A stretch of 64,000 nt of DNA from Rutidosis leptorrhynchoides. Taxonomy: Eukaryota; Streptophyta; Magnoliopsida; Asterales; Asteraceae. This document shows, piece by piece, positions 47,102-59,785 of this stretch. The notes below the pieces were generated by a model. That model made no database searches. It was not told the origin of the DNA and saw only the letters and a list, made by a program, of their open reading frames with translations. The position numbers and the translations under genes are program-made. The stretch lies in assembly GCF_046630445.1 (NCBI RefSeq), contig NC_092333.1, positions 357,587,001 to 357,651,000 of the forward strand, given 5' to 3'. Every line of letters starts with the position of its first letter. Position 1 is the stretch's first letter.

Positions 47102-47678
47102 AAAGAGGGAGAGGAGAGGGAGAGAGCACCAAAAATAGGAAATTAGGTTTAATAAAAAGTGGGATGGAAATAATACTCCAAAAATAAAAATCAAGGGAGT
47201 TTTACTCCCCTAACTTGGTGTCTCGGCCGAATGAGGGGTCATGGGGTGGGCCCCATGGCCCAATCTTGCAAAATGTGTAAAAGCTTGTGGCCCGAAAGCC
47301 CGAACGAGTCCCGAAATGCGAAAACACACTTACGCGATTAAAAATTCGGAAAGACAACAAACGCGCGACGAAAAATAAATATAAATACACTATATAATTA
47401 TATGACCTTAAAATATCATATTTAAAATAAATAGGATTTAAATATCCCAAAAACGCGACCGTTAGTTTGAAAACCAAAAAGATTCGCCGGATAGAAATCC
47501 GTGATTCGTATAAACATACGATTTAAAATATGAATACATATATTCACATAACACATAATAATTAATATATTATTACTAAAATAATAATATAGGTCATGAA
47601 ATGACGTAACCCAATTAAAAGTTAACGGTCGTTAAATAATTAACGGTAAAAGATAACGAAAAAAGTAGGGTCGTGACA
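47102..47678 (-). repeat. 5' LTR of E2, segment 2
   Basis: Completes the LTR interrupted by S3 and ends GGGTCGTGACA, followed by the TSD tcaac. Confidence 0.93.
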
Positions 47679-47683
47679 TCAAC

Positions 47684-49695
47684 CTTGGTCAAACATAGTC
47701 AACATTAATTTTAAAAGTATAAATTATATTAATAATATAGGTTATAATGTTAATTAAATTCATATATGTATAATTATGTCATAACATAAGTTTTAATTGA
47801 ATTAAATGAATTATCAAAGTTAACATAGGTTTAAATGATATAATTAATATAACATAAGTATTTAATTAATTAATTAAATATTAATCATAATATAAGTATT
47901 ATTAATTAATAATAGATTTTAAATCATATCATAAGTATTATTAATTAATAATGAATTATTAATCATATCATAAGTTTCTAATTATAATTATTAAATCATA
48001 AGTATTTAATAATTAAATTATAATTAAATAATAACTAAGCGTTATAATAATTAAATGATTAATTAATCCTTATTATAAGTCTTATTATAATAATCTCATA
48101 ATATAAGTTTAATACTTACCATAAGTATTTTTCATTAATAATAAAAGTATTATTAATCATAAGTTTAATTAAATGTTTAATTAAATCATAATTAATTAAT
48201 AAATGATATAATAAATATATATATCATAAGTCTTAAATTAAATAATTACTTTTTATATCATAAGTAATTTATTAATAATGAAATTCATTATTTATATAAT
48301 AAGTCTTATTTAATAACCATAAGTTTTAATTAAAAGTTCATCGGGTCATAACTTGAGCCTCGGGAATCAGTTTTCGGCGAGTCTTATATATATCTTCGCC
48401 TAACCAACCCACCCGACACATTAGTGTGCTCAAGAACACCCCAATAACAGCAAACAAGTTGTGACTTACAGCCATAAATCAACTTGTAGCTTTAATCCGT
48501 TCAAAAACACGTTTTAGTCATACCGGGTGATCCGTGGCTCGGATTTCGATGACCCGAACATGAAAGTTCATCCCATAATCAATCCTAACACACTAGTGCA
48601 CCCTAAAGACTCTATAAATGATCACAAAGTCGGACCATACCTGATTCAATTCGTTTTCACATTTTAATCTCAACACAACACCATTTTAAGCATAACTAGA
48701 GCTCCGGGAATCGAAATGACATGAATCCGGAGTCTAAAATTAATGTCTTCATGAGAGGAACTCATCTAAATACTTTAATTTCACTTTTATATCAGTTATA
48801 TTTACAGAAAACAATAATCAAACCGCTGTCCCAAAACAATCAAACCGAAAACATGAATTAACGAGCATTTCTACGCATACAATCAACAATACAATAACAT
48901 ATACTCATCATACTATTAATATAACATATAAAATCAGAAAAATAAATGAAAAATTGAAAAGCTAGGGTTAGGGTTTATTCCCTAATCAAGAATCAAGAGA
49001 TATGGTTGCGTAGAGATGAACGAGAGGAACACGTTTATGTAATTGATTTGATGATCCCTGCTTATTTTGATGAAGATGATGATGATTGTTTATGGGGGTG
49101 GTGACAGCCATGATTATGGAGGAAGAGGAGAGGTTTTCTCAAAAATGAAATTAGGGTGGAATGAGGAGTAGTGAGGGTTTTGATCAAATTACATCACAAG
49201 TATCAAAGTTTGTCAACATTACCCCCTCCCCTTGTATTTTTGGCTGAACCAAAGCATGGGGGTGGGCCCCATGAGCCCAACTCATTAAAATGTTAATTGC
49301 TTGTGGCTCGAACGCTCGAACAAAACCCGAAACGCGAAAACACGACTACGCGATTGAATATTCGGAGAGATAACAAATACGCGACGAAAAATATATATAA
49401 ACACTATATATAAACATATAACATTAAAATATCATATTTAAAATAATTAGGACTTAAAAATCCCAAAAGCTTGACCGTTGTTTTGAAAACCGAAATGATT
49501 CGCCGGATAGAAATCTGCGACACGTAGAAACGTATAACTTAAAATATGAATACAAATATTCACTTATCACATAATGATTAATATATTATTACAAAAATAA
49601 TAATATAGGTCATAGAAATGACGTGACATGAATAATAGTTAACGGTTGTTAAATAATTAATGGTAAAAGATAACGGAAAAAGTAGGGTCGTTACA
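47684..49695 (-). repeat. Solo LTR S2, segment 3
   Basis: Continues S2 after E2 with the remaining GTCAA units, the AT-rich TAATTAAT stretch and the end GGGTCGTTACA. It parallels 33640-35638 of E2 but with many differences, so S2 is older than E2. Confidence 0.88.
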
Positions 49696-49836
49696 GCCTG
49701 CCACTCCAAACGGCCTGCAAAAATGGCCTGCCATACGGCTTGCCAGCCATATGCAGGCCAATTCTAATTCTATTTAAAGGGCTTTTTTCATCCTTTTTTA
49801 CACACAATTCAATTCACCTCTCTCTCTCTCTCTCTA

Positions 49837-49875
<39 letters not shown>

Positions 49876-51417
49876 ACAATATTAGTCATACTTTCAAGGT
49901 CTTTGACTCCGTGCGGGAAACCTAGTACCCGGAGAAGAACGCCGAAGATTGTATTAGGAGCGGTCTGGATTTTAAGGTTGTCACTTTTGTATTCAGAACT
50001 CGTTTAATCTACTGGTACTTCTATCCTTTGTCTTTATATAATGTCTTTCATTATTATGCTTTGTGATATTGTTGCCATGATTAGCGAATAGTTATCTTTA
50101 GTGTATGCTATGATGTAGTCAGTTAAAATGCCGAAATAATATTATGGTTTGTGTATGTTGTCGAGATGCTTTCCGATTATGCTTTAAACTTAATCGCTTT
50201 TCCAACTAATAGAACGTACTTATCGACTCTATTATTGGGAAGTCGCGAATCCCGATTCAGAGTACACTATCTGTGTCACCCCTTGGTAAGAGAAGTCTAT
50301 CGGATACAGCGTAAGTTTGACTGGGGCACACCAGTTGTAGTAAGTCCACCAAGCCTTGGATTCTGACTGAGGACTCTTTCGTATTGAAACATCTAACTAG
50401 ACCCATAGTACATCATCGGTCATAGACCATGATAGTGTAGTCACCAAGCATATAAACTTCGTACTTGCACGCTGAAGCACAACGTTTGTTATAAGTTGTA
50501 CCTCTGCTAAGTAAGGTCATGGAACCTGGTCAGTGCAGCTTAATAGACTTCACCATAACACGGTCTCAAGCATTGAACCCCGCTTGAGGGATTCTTAGTT
50601 AATTAAGGAACTGTTTGTTTAAACACATAAAGGATTGGACCGTTAGAATAACCGAACGTGTTCATGAAAGTCAAACCTGACTTGGCCATGGTGTTCTTTA
50701 TGGTTGAACTCTTTTCAAGGGTCTAACTACCTTTTTAAACCCAATCATTAACGAAAGCACCGAAACACATCACGTCTCTCGGATATGGAAAACTTTGTAT
50801 TCTATTATGCTTAAGAAAGTTTAGACCTTTGTGGAATGTTAATACGTCACCCAACCTAGTCACTCAATTGGATGAGCCGTATGAACATGTATGCCTGTAG
50901 TCAGACTGCACGGGCGTCAGGGATAAAGGACGTTGCTGTCTATTCAGAATCTTCAAGCCTAACACATTACCAAGTGAGATGTCTTATGACAAGGTCGTTT
51001 ATGACTAGTGTAATGAATACAAGGTCACTACCTATTCATGAGCTAGCATTCCATAATCTCGGAAAAGTAACTGACGAAACCATAGTATGCACTTGTTTTA
51101 ACCTTATCCGAATTACAAATTTTATCGCATTTACTTTATTTTATCCTATAAATTAAAAAACCCAAAATTAGGTAATAAACCACTACTCTTTCTCCTTAGG
51201 AATATCTTGAGCTTTAATTATAGGTTCGATTCTACTGATATCTTAAAAATACGACCCTAGGTCATACTTCCCTTACTCACCATAATAAGGAGTAGTACGA
51301 TTTAGTCCCCGTTAAATATAAATTTAAAACTATCACCTCCCTCTCTTGATAGCTGATTCTGACGCCTTGCGGCCTGACGACACCGCATAAATAAAATCAC
51401 CTATTTCGGTCGTATCA
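49696..51417 (+). repeat. Athila-like 5' LTR, segment 3 with promoter
   Basis: Begins in the GGCCTGCC/CATACGG array, then CCAAT (49759-49763), a TATA-like TATTTAAA (49771-49778) and a (CT)n leader (49816-49870), as expected for a U3 to R transition. The body (50264-50540) matches the fragment at 15168-15440. It ends CGTATCA at 51417, complementary to the LTR start TGATA. Confidence 0.78.
49816..49870 (+). repeat. (CT)n microsatellite in Athila-like LTR leader
   Basis: About 25 CT dinucleotides with two short ATCT interruptions, some 40 bp downstream of the TATA-like box. Pyrimidine initiator tracts are common at plant transcription starts. Confidence 0.9.
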
Positions 51418-51434
51418 AGAGGGAGTAGAGTTTT

Positions 51435-51452
51435 TAGCACCGCTGCCGGGGA
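51435..51452 (+). promoter_or_regulatory. Primer-binding site of the Athila-like element (tRNA-Asp type)
   Basis: Reads TAGCACCGCTGCCGGGGA, matching 15 of 18 bases of the complement of the plant tRNA-Asp 3' end (TGGCGCCGTTGCCGGGGA), the usual Athila primer. The three mismatches fit decay. Confidence 0.7.
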
Positions 51453-51784
51453 CTTGGTATCAGAAAGTACTGCTTTTATCAAACCTATTCGCAATCATTT
51501 AGTGGTGACTAAGAAAGGCAATTATACATGGACTTGGTTGTTGGATTTTCCGAACAATCTCCAATTATATTGGAACCAAAAGGATCCTGCCTCTCCGTAG
51601 TCAGCTTGGCCACTTGATGTTTTGAATAGTTCATGCGAAGCTCTGTTATCGAAATGCCGGGGAATCAGTAGCAAGAACCAAAAACCTAATTAAACCTAGG
51701 ATAATTACCTTAGATTACCTTAGATTAAATTAGGAACTTATCTTATCTACTTAAAATTTAAAACAAAGAGGGCATAGTCAGTGT

Positions 51785-53112
51785 ATGACCCAAACTCGAT
51801 CTAGACACCATTGTTATTCATACCAGATCTAGACGTAATAATCTCTAAAGCACGCAAAGAAGAACGAATCAGAAATCGAATGGCGTTACGCGTTACTCTG
51901 GTAGAAAACACCAAACCCTCGATTGAAGGTCGAGGAGGACCGATCAGATTCTCAGAGATTCAAGAATACTTGTTCGAGTTAACACATCATATTATACAGC
52001 TCATCCAAAATGGCAGTCAATTTCATGGATTACTGAATGACGATCCTAACTCTCACCTTGATAAATTTATATCTCTTTCAAACTCCTACAAACAGCCAGA
52101 GATAGGACAAGATATAGTCCAACTATATTTGTTCCCCTATTCTCTCACTCATCATGCACAAACATGGTTTGAAGGATTGGAAAAAGATTCCATCACGTCA
52201 TGGACGGAGATGGCTACTAAATTTCTAACCAAATATTTCCCTCCTTCTAAACAAACCAAGCTTAAGAATGACATCATTAACTTTAAACAAAGTTATGATG
52301 AATCTCTTTACACCGCATGGGAGCGATTCAAAACCCTGCTGAAGAAATGCCCTAATCACCAGTTAGAACGATTTAGCCCAAATCTGTACCTTCTACAATG
52401 GTCTTACGGTAAATCATAGGACGACGATCGATGCAGCAGCTCAAGGAAATCTGATGAACCAAACCGCATCGAGAACATCAGAATGCATCATCATGACTGG
52501 AATAGTGGTGAAAACACTTCATCATCTGCCCCACTCTTGCCAAACAACTAGAAGAATTGAAGACGCAACCGCAGTAGGTTAACCAGGTTCAGGCCTGTGT
52601 TAATTGTTCCAACCCGCAACCCATTGAAGAATATCAAGTTGAGTACGAGAATCCTAACAGTTTAGTCTGTTACGTTCAATACCCAGCTCATCAATCAAAT
52701 TTCGAATTCAATCAACAACCTAGGGTTAAACAATTTCAAAGAAACAACTAGCCTTTTCGCTATCGTTACCCACATTATCCATCCCAACAATCTCAATTGA
52801 TCTTCGATCAACCACTTCCACTCACTGGTCCACCAGTTGAGGAAAATTCTCCAATTACCCAAATTACGAAAGTAACCAACCATAATATCGGGACTGAAGA
52901 TCAGTTGACTTAGTTCATTCAAGGACAACAACACCTAAATCAGAGAACTGCATGTAGACAAGACCAGACAGAGATACTAATGCAAAACCAATTGGCTCTG
53001 CTCAAAAGTCTAGAAATGCAGCTCGGACAGTTATCACAACGCCTTGAAACCCGACCACAAGGAAGATTACCTAGTAATACTATCCGAAATCCCCACATAA
53101 AGGAAGCTAATC
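51785..53112 (+). pseudogene. gag: Athila-like gag, 5' part
   Basis: An ATG at 51785 (MTQTRSRHH) precedes a frameshift; the main open part is 51811-52419. Hallmarks: FELTHHIIQLIQNGSQFHGL, LYLFPYSLTHHAQTWFEGL, FLTKYFPPSKQTKLKND and ESLYTAWERFKTLLKKCP, typical of Athila/Tat gag. Beyond 52419 another frameshift and several stops break it, but MQLGQLSQRLETRPQGRLPS (about 53010-53075), a conserved gag C-terminal motif, is still visible. At 53112 the gene is cut by N2; the frame resumes at 62785. No pol is in the window. Confidence 0.85.
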
Positions 53113-56106
53113 TGAAAGGATCCGAAACTAATCATTCGGACGTTGTCCATATTGATTACAAACGAATTACAATAGTTGATAACATTGCGAGGTACTTGCC
53201 CTCTATATGATACATCTTACAAACGTTGCATTTATTCTTATAAGGCAATCTATAGTTACATCCAAAATTGACATATTCGCCTGACATTTCATAATATTCA
53301 AATGACCTAAACCGCCATTTACTTAATAATAGTCTCTATGAACTTCAATGACTCGAATGCAACGCCTTATGATATAAGTCCTTAATGGCCTCAAGTAGTA
53401 TCCTTAGTACGAGATAATGCACAGCGGAAGACTTAATTCATACCTGAGAATAACATGCTTTAAAATGTCAACATAAAGTTGGTGAGATATAGGTTTAATG
53501 TCGACAGCGATATAAATATAGACCACAAGATTTCATATATATAAACATTTTAATAAAAATATTCTAAGTGGTTGAGCACTTGGTAACCATACTTAACAAT
53601 TAATCACGTCGCATATTCCCTTTAATATGAAATCTTACTACACTGTACCAAGTGTAGTCACGAAACGAAGTACTGTGCAACCGTTGAATACTGGTCGTCC
53701 AGTCCGGTTGGGGTTGTCAGGCCCGATAGATCTATCAACAGGATTCGCGTTTACAATACCGCTGTAAATATTAGTTACCAAGCTACAGGGAAGTATGCCA
53801 GTGGTACAACTCAACGTAGAATATATTTTTCAGTTACTTGTGTCCATAACGTAAAACATAAAATACATGTATTCTCATCCCGAAATATTTAGAGTTTAAA
53901 AGTGGGACTATATACTCACTTTCGTCTTGAAGATATATATAATTTGACTTGGTCTCCGGTTGATATCACGAACCTATCCATATATAATATATCAATACCT
54001 TTTCTTTTTAAACAAACGTCACATATATATACTTGTTATACTTTTAATACTTTGAATAATTCCTTAGTCCGTAGTTAGCAGCTCGTTGTTAGTAATTCAA
54101 TTTTAATGTTTCATTTTTAGATGTTTAATATACCCGCAATGAAATAAATAAAACCCCCAACGAAATAAATAAAACCCCATCGTATATGTATTGGTCGAGA
54201 TTAATCTTGACCCACGGTACCGGTGTTGTCAAATGACGTGTTGCGTACATAAAGTACCGGTGTTGTCAAATGACGTGTTGCGTACAAACATGGGATCTTA
54301 TGATTAATCTTCTCGTGTTGTTTATGGGTGATCCTGAACCATATAAAATTGAATTATAAGTACATATATATAAAATATCATGTTATCTTAGAAATATGTG
54401 ATTTATTTAATTTTTCCCAATTAATCCCGAAGTTAAACAAGTCTAGGATAACCAATTTTGTTTCGGTCATAGTTTCTTCGTTACAAATCCGTTTTCGTTG
54501 ATTCAACTTGCCATCTCCTTGGATCGAGTCCCTCTTTAAGACTATGAACTGAAAATACCTTGGTTTGTATTAAAAATAACACGGCATAGGTGAAACTTTA
54601 GTGAAACTTATGAAGTTAAACATTTTTGTTACAAAAAAATAACACTTAATGACCATTTTTCTAAAAATACTTATACTTTGAATTAAATCATGAAATTTTT
54701 ATGTGTTAACATATTTATAGTAAAAATCATTTTTCCAGAACATAAACCTTCAATTCAAAGTTTAAGATAGTTTTTAATTATCCAACCCAAAACAGTCCCC
54801 GGTTACACTCCGACGTCGTAAAAACAGTTTTTAAGATATTCTTTGAAAAACCAAGTTATACCTTGTTAAGTTAGCATATATTTAAGTTATATTACAGGTC
54901 TTGAAGTATTTTAAAAGTTAAGTTAGAAGGATCTATTTAGTTTGCAAACAAGTTTGAAAACTTTCAAACTATGTTCTTGTTGTTAAAATTGTATACCACA
55001 AAATATGATAGCTATATATATATGAATCGAATAAGGTTATGAACATAGATACTACCTCAAGTTCCTTGGACAAGGTTGCTGTAAAAGAGGAGTAAAAAGC
55101 TAGAACCAAAAGGGTGATGGAATTGGATGAAAGATTGGAAGTAAGTTTGTGTTCTTGGAAGGATTTCTTGAAGTGTTTTTGTATGGTTTTCTTATGGTGT
55201 TTAAGTAAGGTTTTTGAAGCTAAATGATGGGGAAAATGCTTGGAGATGATAAAGTATGAAGTTAAGAGTATTTTGAGAGAGAAATGGAAGTGTAAGTATG
55301 AGAAAATGGGGTGAAGAAATGGTGTGCATGCATAAAAACGTTTTTAGGTTATAATGGAAAAAAAAGATACCTAACTTTGTTTTCTTGCTAAATAATTCAT
55401 GCTACTTGACAAATGGTTGGTTCCACATGTTTCTTAATCATTTAAGGCTGCTAAGGAGCAGATTTTTATTGGTATATACCAATAGTAAATACATCTAGAA
55501 GCTGCGTATGATACGGGTACATATACCCTAAATATACGTGTAGAAATCTTTGAGAAAACGGAACGAGGATTCAAATATAGCTATCTTTTGTGAATATACT
55601 TATATTGTTTTATGTATTTAAGTCCTTAAAAGTGATTAAATACATTACTTATACGTTATATGTATAAACATTATAAGTCATAAGTATTTATATCAAATAA
55701 CGTTATGTATGGTTATTGTTTTGAAAACTTAAGTTAGTAGTTTCAAAATATACTTATAACTTATTGTTATTAATACAAAATGAGATATTAAAACATCCAT
55801 AAACCATGTTAAATATGTATATATACATATATATACACAAACGTATAATTATCATATGTTATATAGTTCGTGATATCATCGGTCAAACTAGACGGTCAAA
55901 CGTTGTGTAAAACTCTTTTCGAAAACATAAGTCTCAACAATTTGGATTGCTTATCATGTTGGTAAGGTTTAATTTATGTAAATATTAATCTTATAAGTAT
56001 AGAACGATCGAAAAAGTGCGGGTCAACTTTAGGGTTTTTGCTTATCGTGTCGGAACCATATAGAGATTAGAGTTTAAATTTGGTCGGAAATTTCCGGGTC
56101 GTTACA
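53113..56106 (-). repeat. 3' LTR of N2
   Basis: TGAAAGGATCCG...GGGTCGTTACA on the plus strand. Sense CTTCCGCTG at 53422-53430, hairpin CAACATAAAGTTG at 53469-53481. Contains a 41-bp direct duplication around 54219-54289 (GTACCGGTGTTGTCAAATGA twice). Confidence 0.96.
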
Positions 56107-56143
56107 GTACCCACCCGTTAAAGAAATTTCGTCCTCGAAATTT
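56107..56143 (-). promoter_or_regulatory. Inverted repeat and polypurine tract of N2
   Basis: Sense AAATTTCGAGGACGAAATTT (56124-56143) then TTAACGGGTGGGTAC (56107-56121). Intact despite the absence of coding sequence, as expected if the cis signals are what selection keeps. Confidence 0.85.
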
Positions 56144-58535
56144 GGTAGAGGTTGTCATAAATAACAATAGGAATGTTTTCATGACGAATATGAGGTAATA
56201 ATGAAATTTTATCATTATTGAAAGATTTAGATAAAACGATTCGGTTATGTGAGACGCACGAGCGAAGCTATCACAAAAGAGTGAAATGAGTAAATATAGA
56301 ATTGTTGTAACCGATGACGTAATTATGATCGATTTCCGGGATTTAAGGGTTTTAAAGAAAATCTTATGTAATAAGATTTAGTTTTGCGGCGATCAGGATC
56401 TTCTTTGATTTAACGCGGCAATCTGTTTTGATTTCTTTGTCGAATATTTCACTATAAATTTACCTCCTTCCCTTTCTTTCTTCCCACATCTTCTATTCTT
56501 TCTCTTTAGTTCCTACTTTAAGACATTCGCTAATATGCTCCATCCCATTCTAATCCTTGTTATATTTCTAACTTTCATATCTTTCATTCTTCTTTTTCAT
56601 CTATCACCAGAAGAATCTATTCTCTTTTATCCTTTCCTTGGAATTATAATATTTTTAATTCTCCCGTGCCTTTACGTTGCAATACGTATTGATATGCACG
56701 GTTTGTAGTTTCGGGGTTGTTGTTAGGTTTTATACCTTCCCTTATATTTCGATGTTCCTACTCCCGTCCCTTAAAATCGTTGTCATCCACAGTTAATGCT
56801 CTCTCTTATTTGCTGTGGTTTATGTTCCTATTTCTATTCTGAGGTTTTGTCCCTTCGTTTCTTCTTCCCGTCCTCGAGCCAAGCGAACAATGGTCCGAAA
56901 TTCGTAGGTAGGAAATTTGGAATGAACCTAGCTATTGGTTTTAGAATGAAATTGTAATGGCACGATCTTGATTCGTTAAATTACTCGAATATTCCGGAAA
57001 AATAGAACTATCAAGGTGATACGTTCTAATATGTTTGGAGACTTGATAGAATGTAAGAGCCGTGTAACATGGCACATGATGACGGTACTGTGAATCATCA
57101 CATTTCATTAGAAACTTAACATGACTTACTGTAATATAATGAAGTTGATCAAGTTTCATTATATTATACTAATTCATGCATCAGTTCCCAACACTACTTC
57201 AAATCATTTATATTTTAATCTCGGAGGTTTCAGAATTTAGAAATTAACACAGTTTCTTTTATATTGTAACGCAGATGTTACGGAGAGATAAATGATCGCA
57301 TATAGGAATAGTTGTAAAAATATCTCCAGAAATATGAAAAATATGTATAACGAATGATATGAAGATATCTTATAATATCTAAGATAAGATGATGATGAAA
57401 AATATCATCCTGGCAAGGTTTTGAAAAAAGAGTAGGGTTCTTACTGACGGTTTCAGCAGGTACGGAATCGTTTGTATTCTTTGAGAGCAGGTTCAGTCCC
57501 TGTGATTTATCCACAGCCTCTTTCATACTTTGCTTCATCCGTTTTCTAGTTCCAAACTTTTTTTTTTTTTTCAGCTTTACCACCTTACTATTCTTTGTCA
57601 TCAAACTTTTGACCGTTAAAGTCGTTTACAGTTTTTGCTGCTTCGTTAGCATTTCAAGAACTATTTCATAGTCCCGGGTGTTTTTCAGAAACTTCACGTT
57701 CAGATCATGAAATTCTTAGGGATAGACATTATAGATATGATGGAAGAAGTTCCGCGAGATTTTCAAAATACTGATTGTTGATTTCGCCAAAAGGATAACG
57801 ATCTGCTGGTGCACCTGTTGATGTTGTCGAGGGATATAAAAGGTTTTCCGGTAATGACGGCGAAAGGACAAGGTATAAATATCATGATTATAATAGAAAT
57901 AATCTCACTTAAAAGTCGAAGTGGAGCTGTGACAAAATTAACTTCTTGAAAAGGAATTGTAGGGTTGTTCTTGCTAATAAATGGCAAAGGATTCAATACG
58001 TTATGTGTTAAATTATGAATTTGGGTTCGAGAGTTCTTCAGGTGTATAACTGTATGTATAAATCTTCATTCCGTAGGCGAGGTGCGGCGGGTTCAACTTC
58101 TCGGTCGAGGTGTTTTCAGGAATCATGAAAGGATTTGAATGCGAATTGTAATCGTCAAGTTACGAATGAGGTTTAAGATAAAATCAAGTGGCAAGCTTGA
58201 AGAATTGTTTAGCTTCATATGTTACAATCAACATTTTAATTCATTTTAATTGTCCAGAGTTAGCCGGAACAGTTAGCGTGGAATCCTTAATAGATTTTTA
58301 ATTAGTTAAATCGTGTGTTTCTAACAATTTTTTTTTTGTCCAATGTTTTCTTCTTTATGCCACTTGTTGGATTCTGGTAGGTCAAAATCCGAATATGAAA
58401 TTTGATTGAAAATGGTTATTCTGGGGTGAGCGGATACGAATATCGGTGGTTGTAAGTAAGATAATAGATAACCGTTGAATCAGATTCAAGAATGTACAAT
58501 ATAACTTATTAATGTGAATTCTAAATATTCCTCGG
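56144..58535 (-). other. N2 interior, non-coding, with one weak conserved reading frame
   Basis: 2.4 kb without a recognisable domain. A 108-codon minus-strand frame (57278-57604) contains a segment (GTRKRMKQSMKEAVDKSQ, about 57480-57560) that is also readable in N1 near 121-235. A poly-T run lies at 57557-57571. N1 shares much of this region, so it is a defined family interior rather than random filler. Function not known. Confidence 0.6.
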
Positions 58536-58552
58536 GTACTACCCACCCGTTA
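58536..58552 (-). promoter_or_regulatory. Internal polypurine-tract-like site of N2
   Basis: Sense TAACGGGTGGGTAGTAC, nearly the same as N2's 3' tract TAACGGGTGGGTAC, 2.4 kb upstream of it and just after the leader ORF. Same relative place as 26649-26665 in E1. Confidence 0.5.
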
Positions 58553-58926
58553 AAATATTTTCATCATTAATAGTTTGTACGAAGGAATTTTTAATTACTA
58601 TCTTTATGAAAATATACTTGCATATATATTTTCTTCAGAGATAATCATAGATTTAATGAGTCAATAAGATATTAAACTCATTTGATTTATCGTTAATTCT
58701 AGATTACATAATCTCTAAGACTTTAGAAATTACATAATCGTCATACGATACGTAAAGCGAAGATAATCGATGTAGAACGATATATAGAACGAAGATCATA
58801 CTCGAAGTACAGATATTGAGTCGTGTGATGTTGATTTTCGAGATACAGATTGTGATGTTGAGATTTAAGGCGCGGTTGTGATTGGGGTGATAAAGGTACT
58901 GTCGGCGTTGACGATGGTAGTACGGA

Positions 58927-59373
58927 TTATGCTGCTGGTGCTGCTGTTGGTGTTTGTAACCTTCGCACCATATTCTCCAAAACCACTACCCGAGCACGGA
59001 GTTCGTTGACTTCTTCTATTATACCGGGATGATTGACGGTTGGAACGAGCGAATGAACAAGATTTGAAATATGGGATAGTATGTAATCATGACGAGATAC
59101 TCTAGAAATGAGCGAGAAAATGGTGTTTCGAATAGGTTCGCCGGTAAGTGCTTCAGGTTCATCGTTAAGAGGACAATTTGGTGGATGGAATGGATCACCT
59201 TCTTCTTGCCTCCAGAAATTTAGTATATTACGAACCCATCCCCACTTCATCCAGAATAGATGATGGGAAATTGGTTGATCCATTCCGGTAACGCTGTTCT
59301 CGGAGCTCGAATGGAAATCCATATCGGCGAAGCTATCGAAGTCGGAGGAATTTGAGCTGGATGAAGAATCCAT
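58927..59373 (-). CDS. N2 leader ORF, Ser-rich protein with coiled coil
   Basis: Intact 148-residue frame from the ATG at 59371-59373 (MDSSSSSNSSDFDSF) to the stop at 58927-58929; an upstream in-frame start is possible at 59442 but would add a stretch without similar character. Composition: Ser/Asp-rich N terminus, Trp-rich middle (WMKWGWVRNILNFW), then FSLISRVSRHDYILSHISNL and a C-terminal heptad segment (EEVNELRARVVVLENMVRRL). No family recognised; it is not gag by motif. It is the only intact protein-like frame of length in N2 and sits where E1 and E2 have their leader ORFs, between primer site and the gag position. It may be a packaging or regulatory protein, or a relic. Confidence 0.6.
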   Translation of the reverse strand: MDSSSSSNSSDFDSFADMDFHSSSENSVTGMDQPISHHLFWMKWGWVRNILNFWRQEEGDPFHPPNCPLNDEPEALTGEPIRNTIFSLISRVSRHDYILSHISNLVHSLVPTVNHPGIIEEVNELRARVVVLENMVRRLQTPTAAPAA

Positions 59374-59771
59374 CTTGTATGGTCGGAGAAATGAATTTTT
59401 GGTTTGGAATAGATTATAGGAGTTGGGTTTGGTACTCTTCAATACATAATTTACATATGTATATATAATATCAAAATCCCATGAATTACGGAGAATCTTT
59501 GAAATACGTCAGGCAATGTCTATCGTAACAGATACGCTAGGATATGAATTTTGTCTATACACTATCGATGCACTAAATGAAGTAAGACGTGTCTAGACTT
59601 AAGAATGATAAGCAGGCAGTTCCCTAAGAATGATAAGCAGATGATTTCCGACTAGGATTGATAAGCAAAACTTTTGACAGGCAGACACGGTCAAAGTCCA
59701 GACTCACTTAATGTATCCTAACAACTACTATTTAGACACACTAATGCAAGGCCTGGTTCGCTAAGACCAAC

Positions 59772-59783
59772 GCTCTGATACCA
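59772..59783 (-). promoter_or_regulatory. Primer-binding site of N2 (tRNA-iMet type)
   Basis: Sense TGGTATCAGAGC two bases from the 5' LTR; perfect match to the plant initiator tRNA-Met 3' end. Confidence 0.88.
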
Positions 59784-59785
59784 AC

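Larger units (their letters stand above)
32338..47678 (-). mobile_element. E2, Ty3/gypsy retrotransposon with nested solo LTR
   Basis: Flanked by tcaac (32333-32337 and 47679-47683). Minus-strand order: 5' LTR (41186-47678, interrupted by S3), primer site, coiled-coil leader ORF, gag, pol with chromodomain, inverted repeat and polypurine tract, 3' LTR (32338-35638). The LTR boundary TGTGATGGCCCC, rather than TGATGGCCCC, is fixed by the TSD. E2's LTRs belong to the same family as S2, so it inserted into its own kind. Length without S3 is about 12.1 kb. Confidence 0.95.

Noticed and set aside
52980..53210. Chimeric plus-strand frame running from Athila gag into N2's LTR
   Set aside because: Accidental read-through over an insertion junction; residues after 53112 are LTR sequence.
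56941..57996. Short minus-strand frames inside N2 (56941-57159, 57763-57996)
   Set aside because: No motif, no clear counterpart as an open frame in N1; kept only as part of the non-coding interior.
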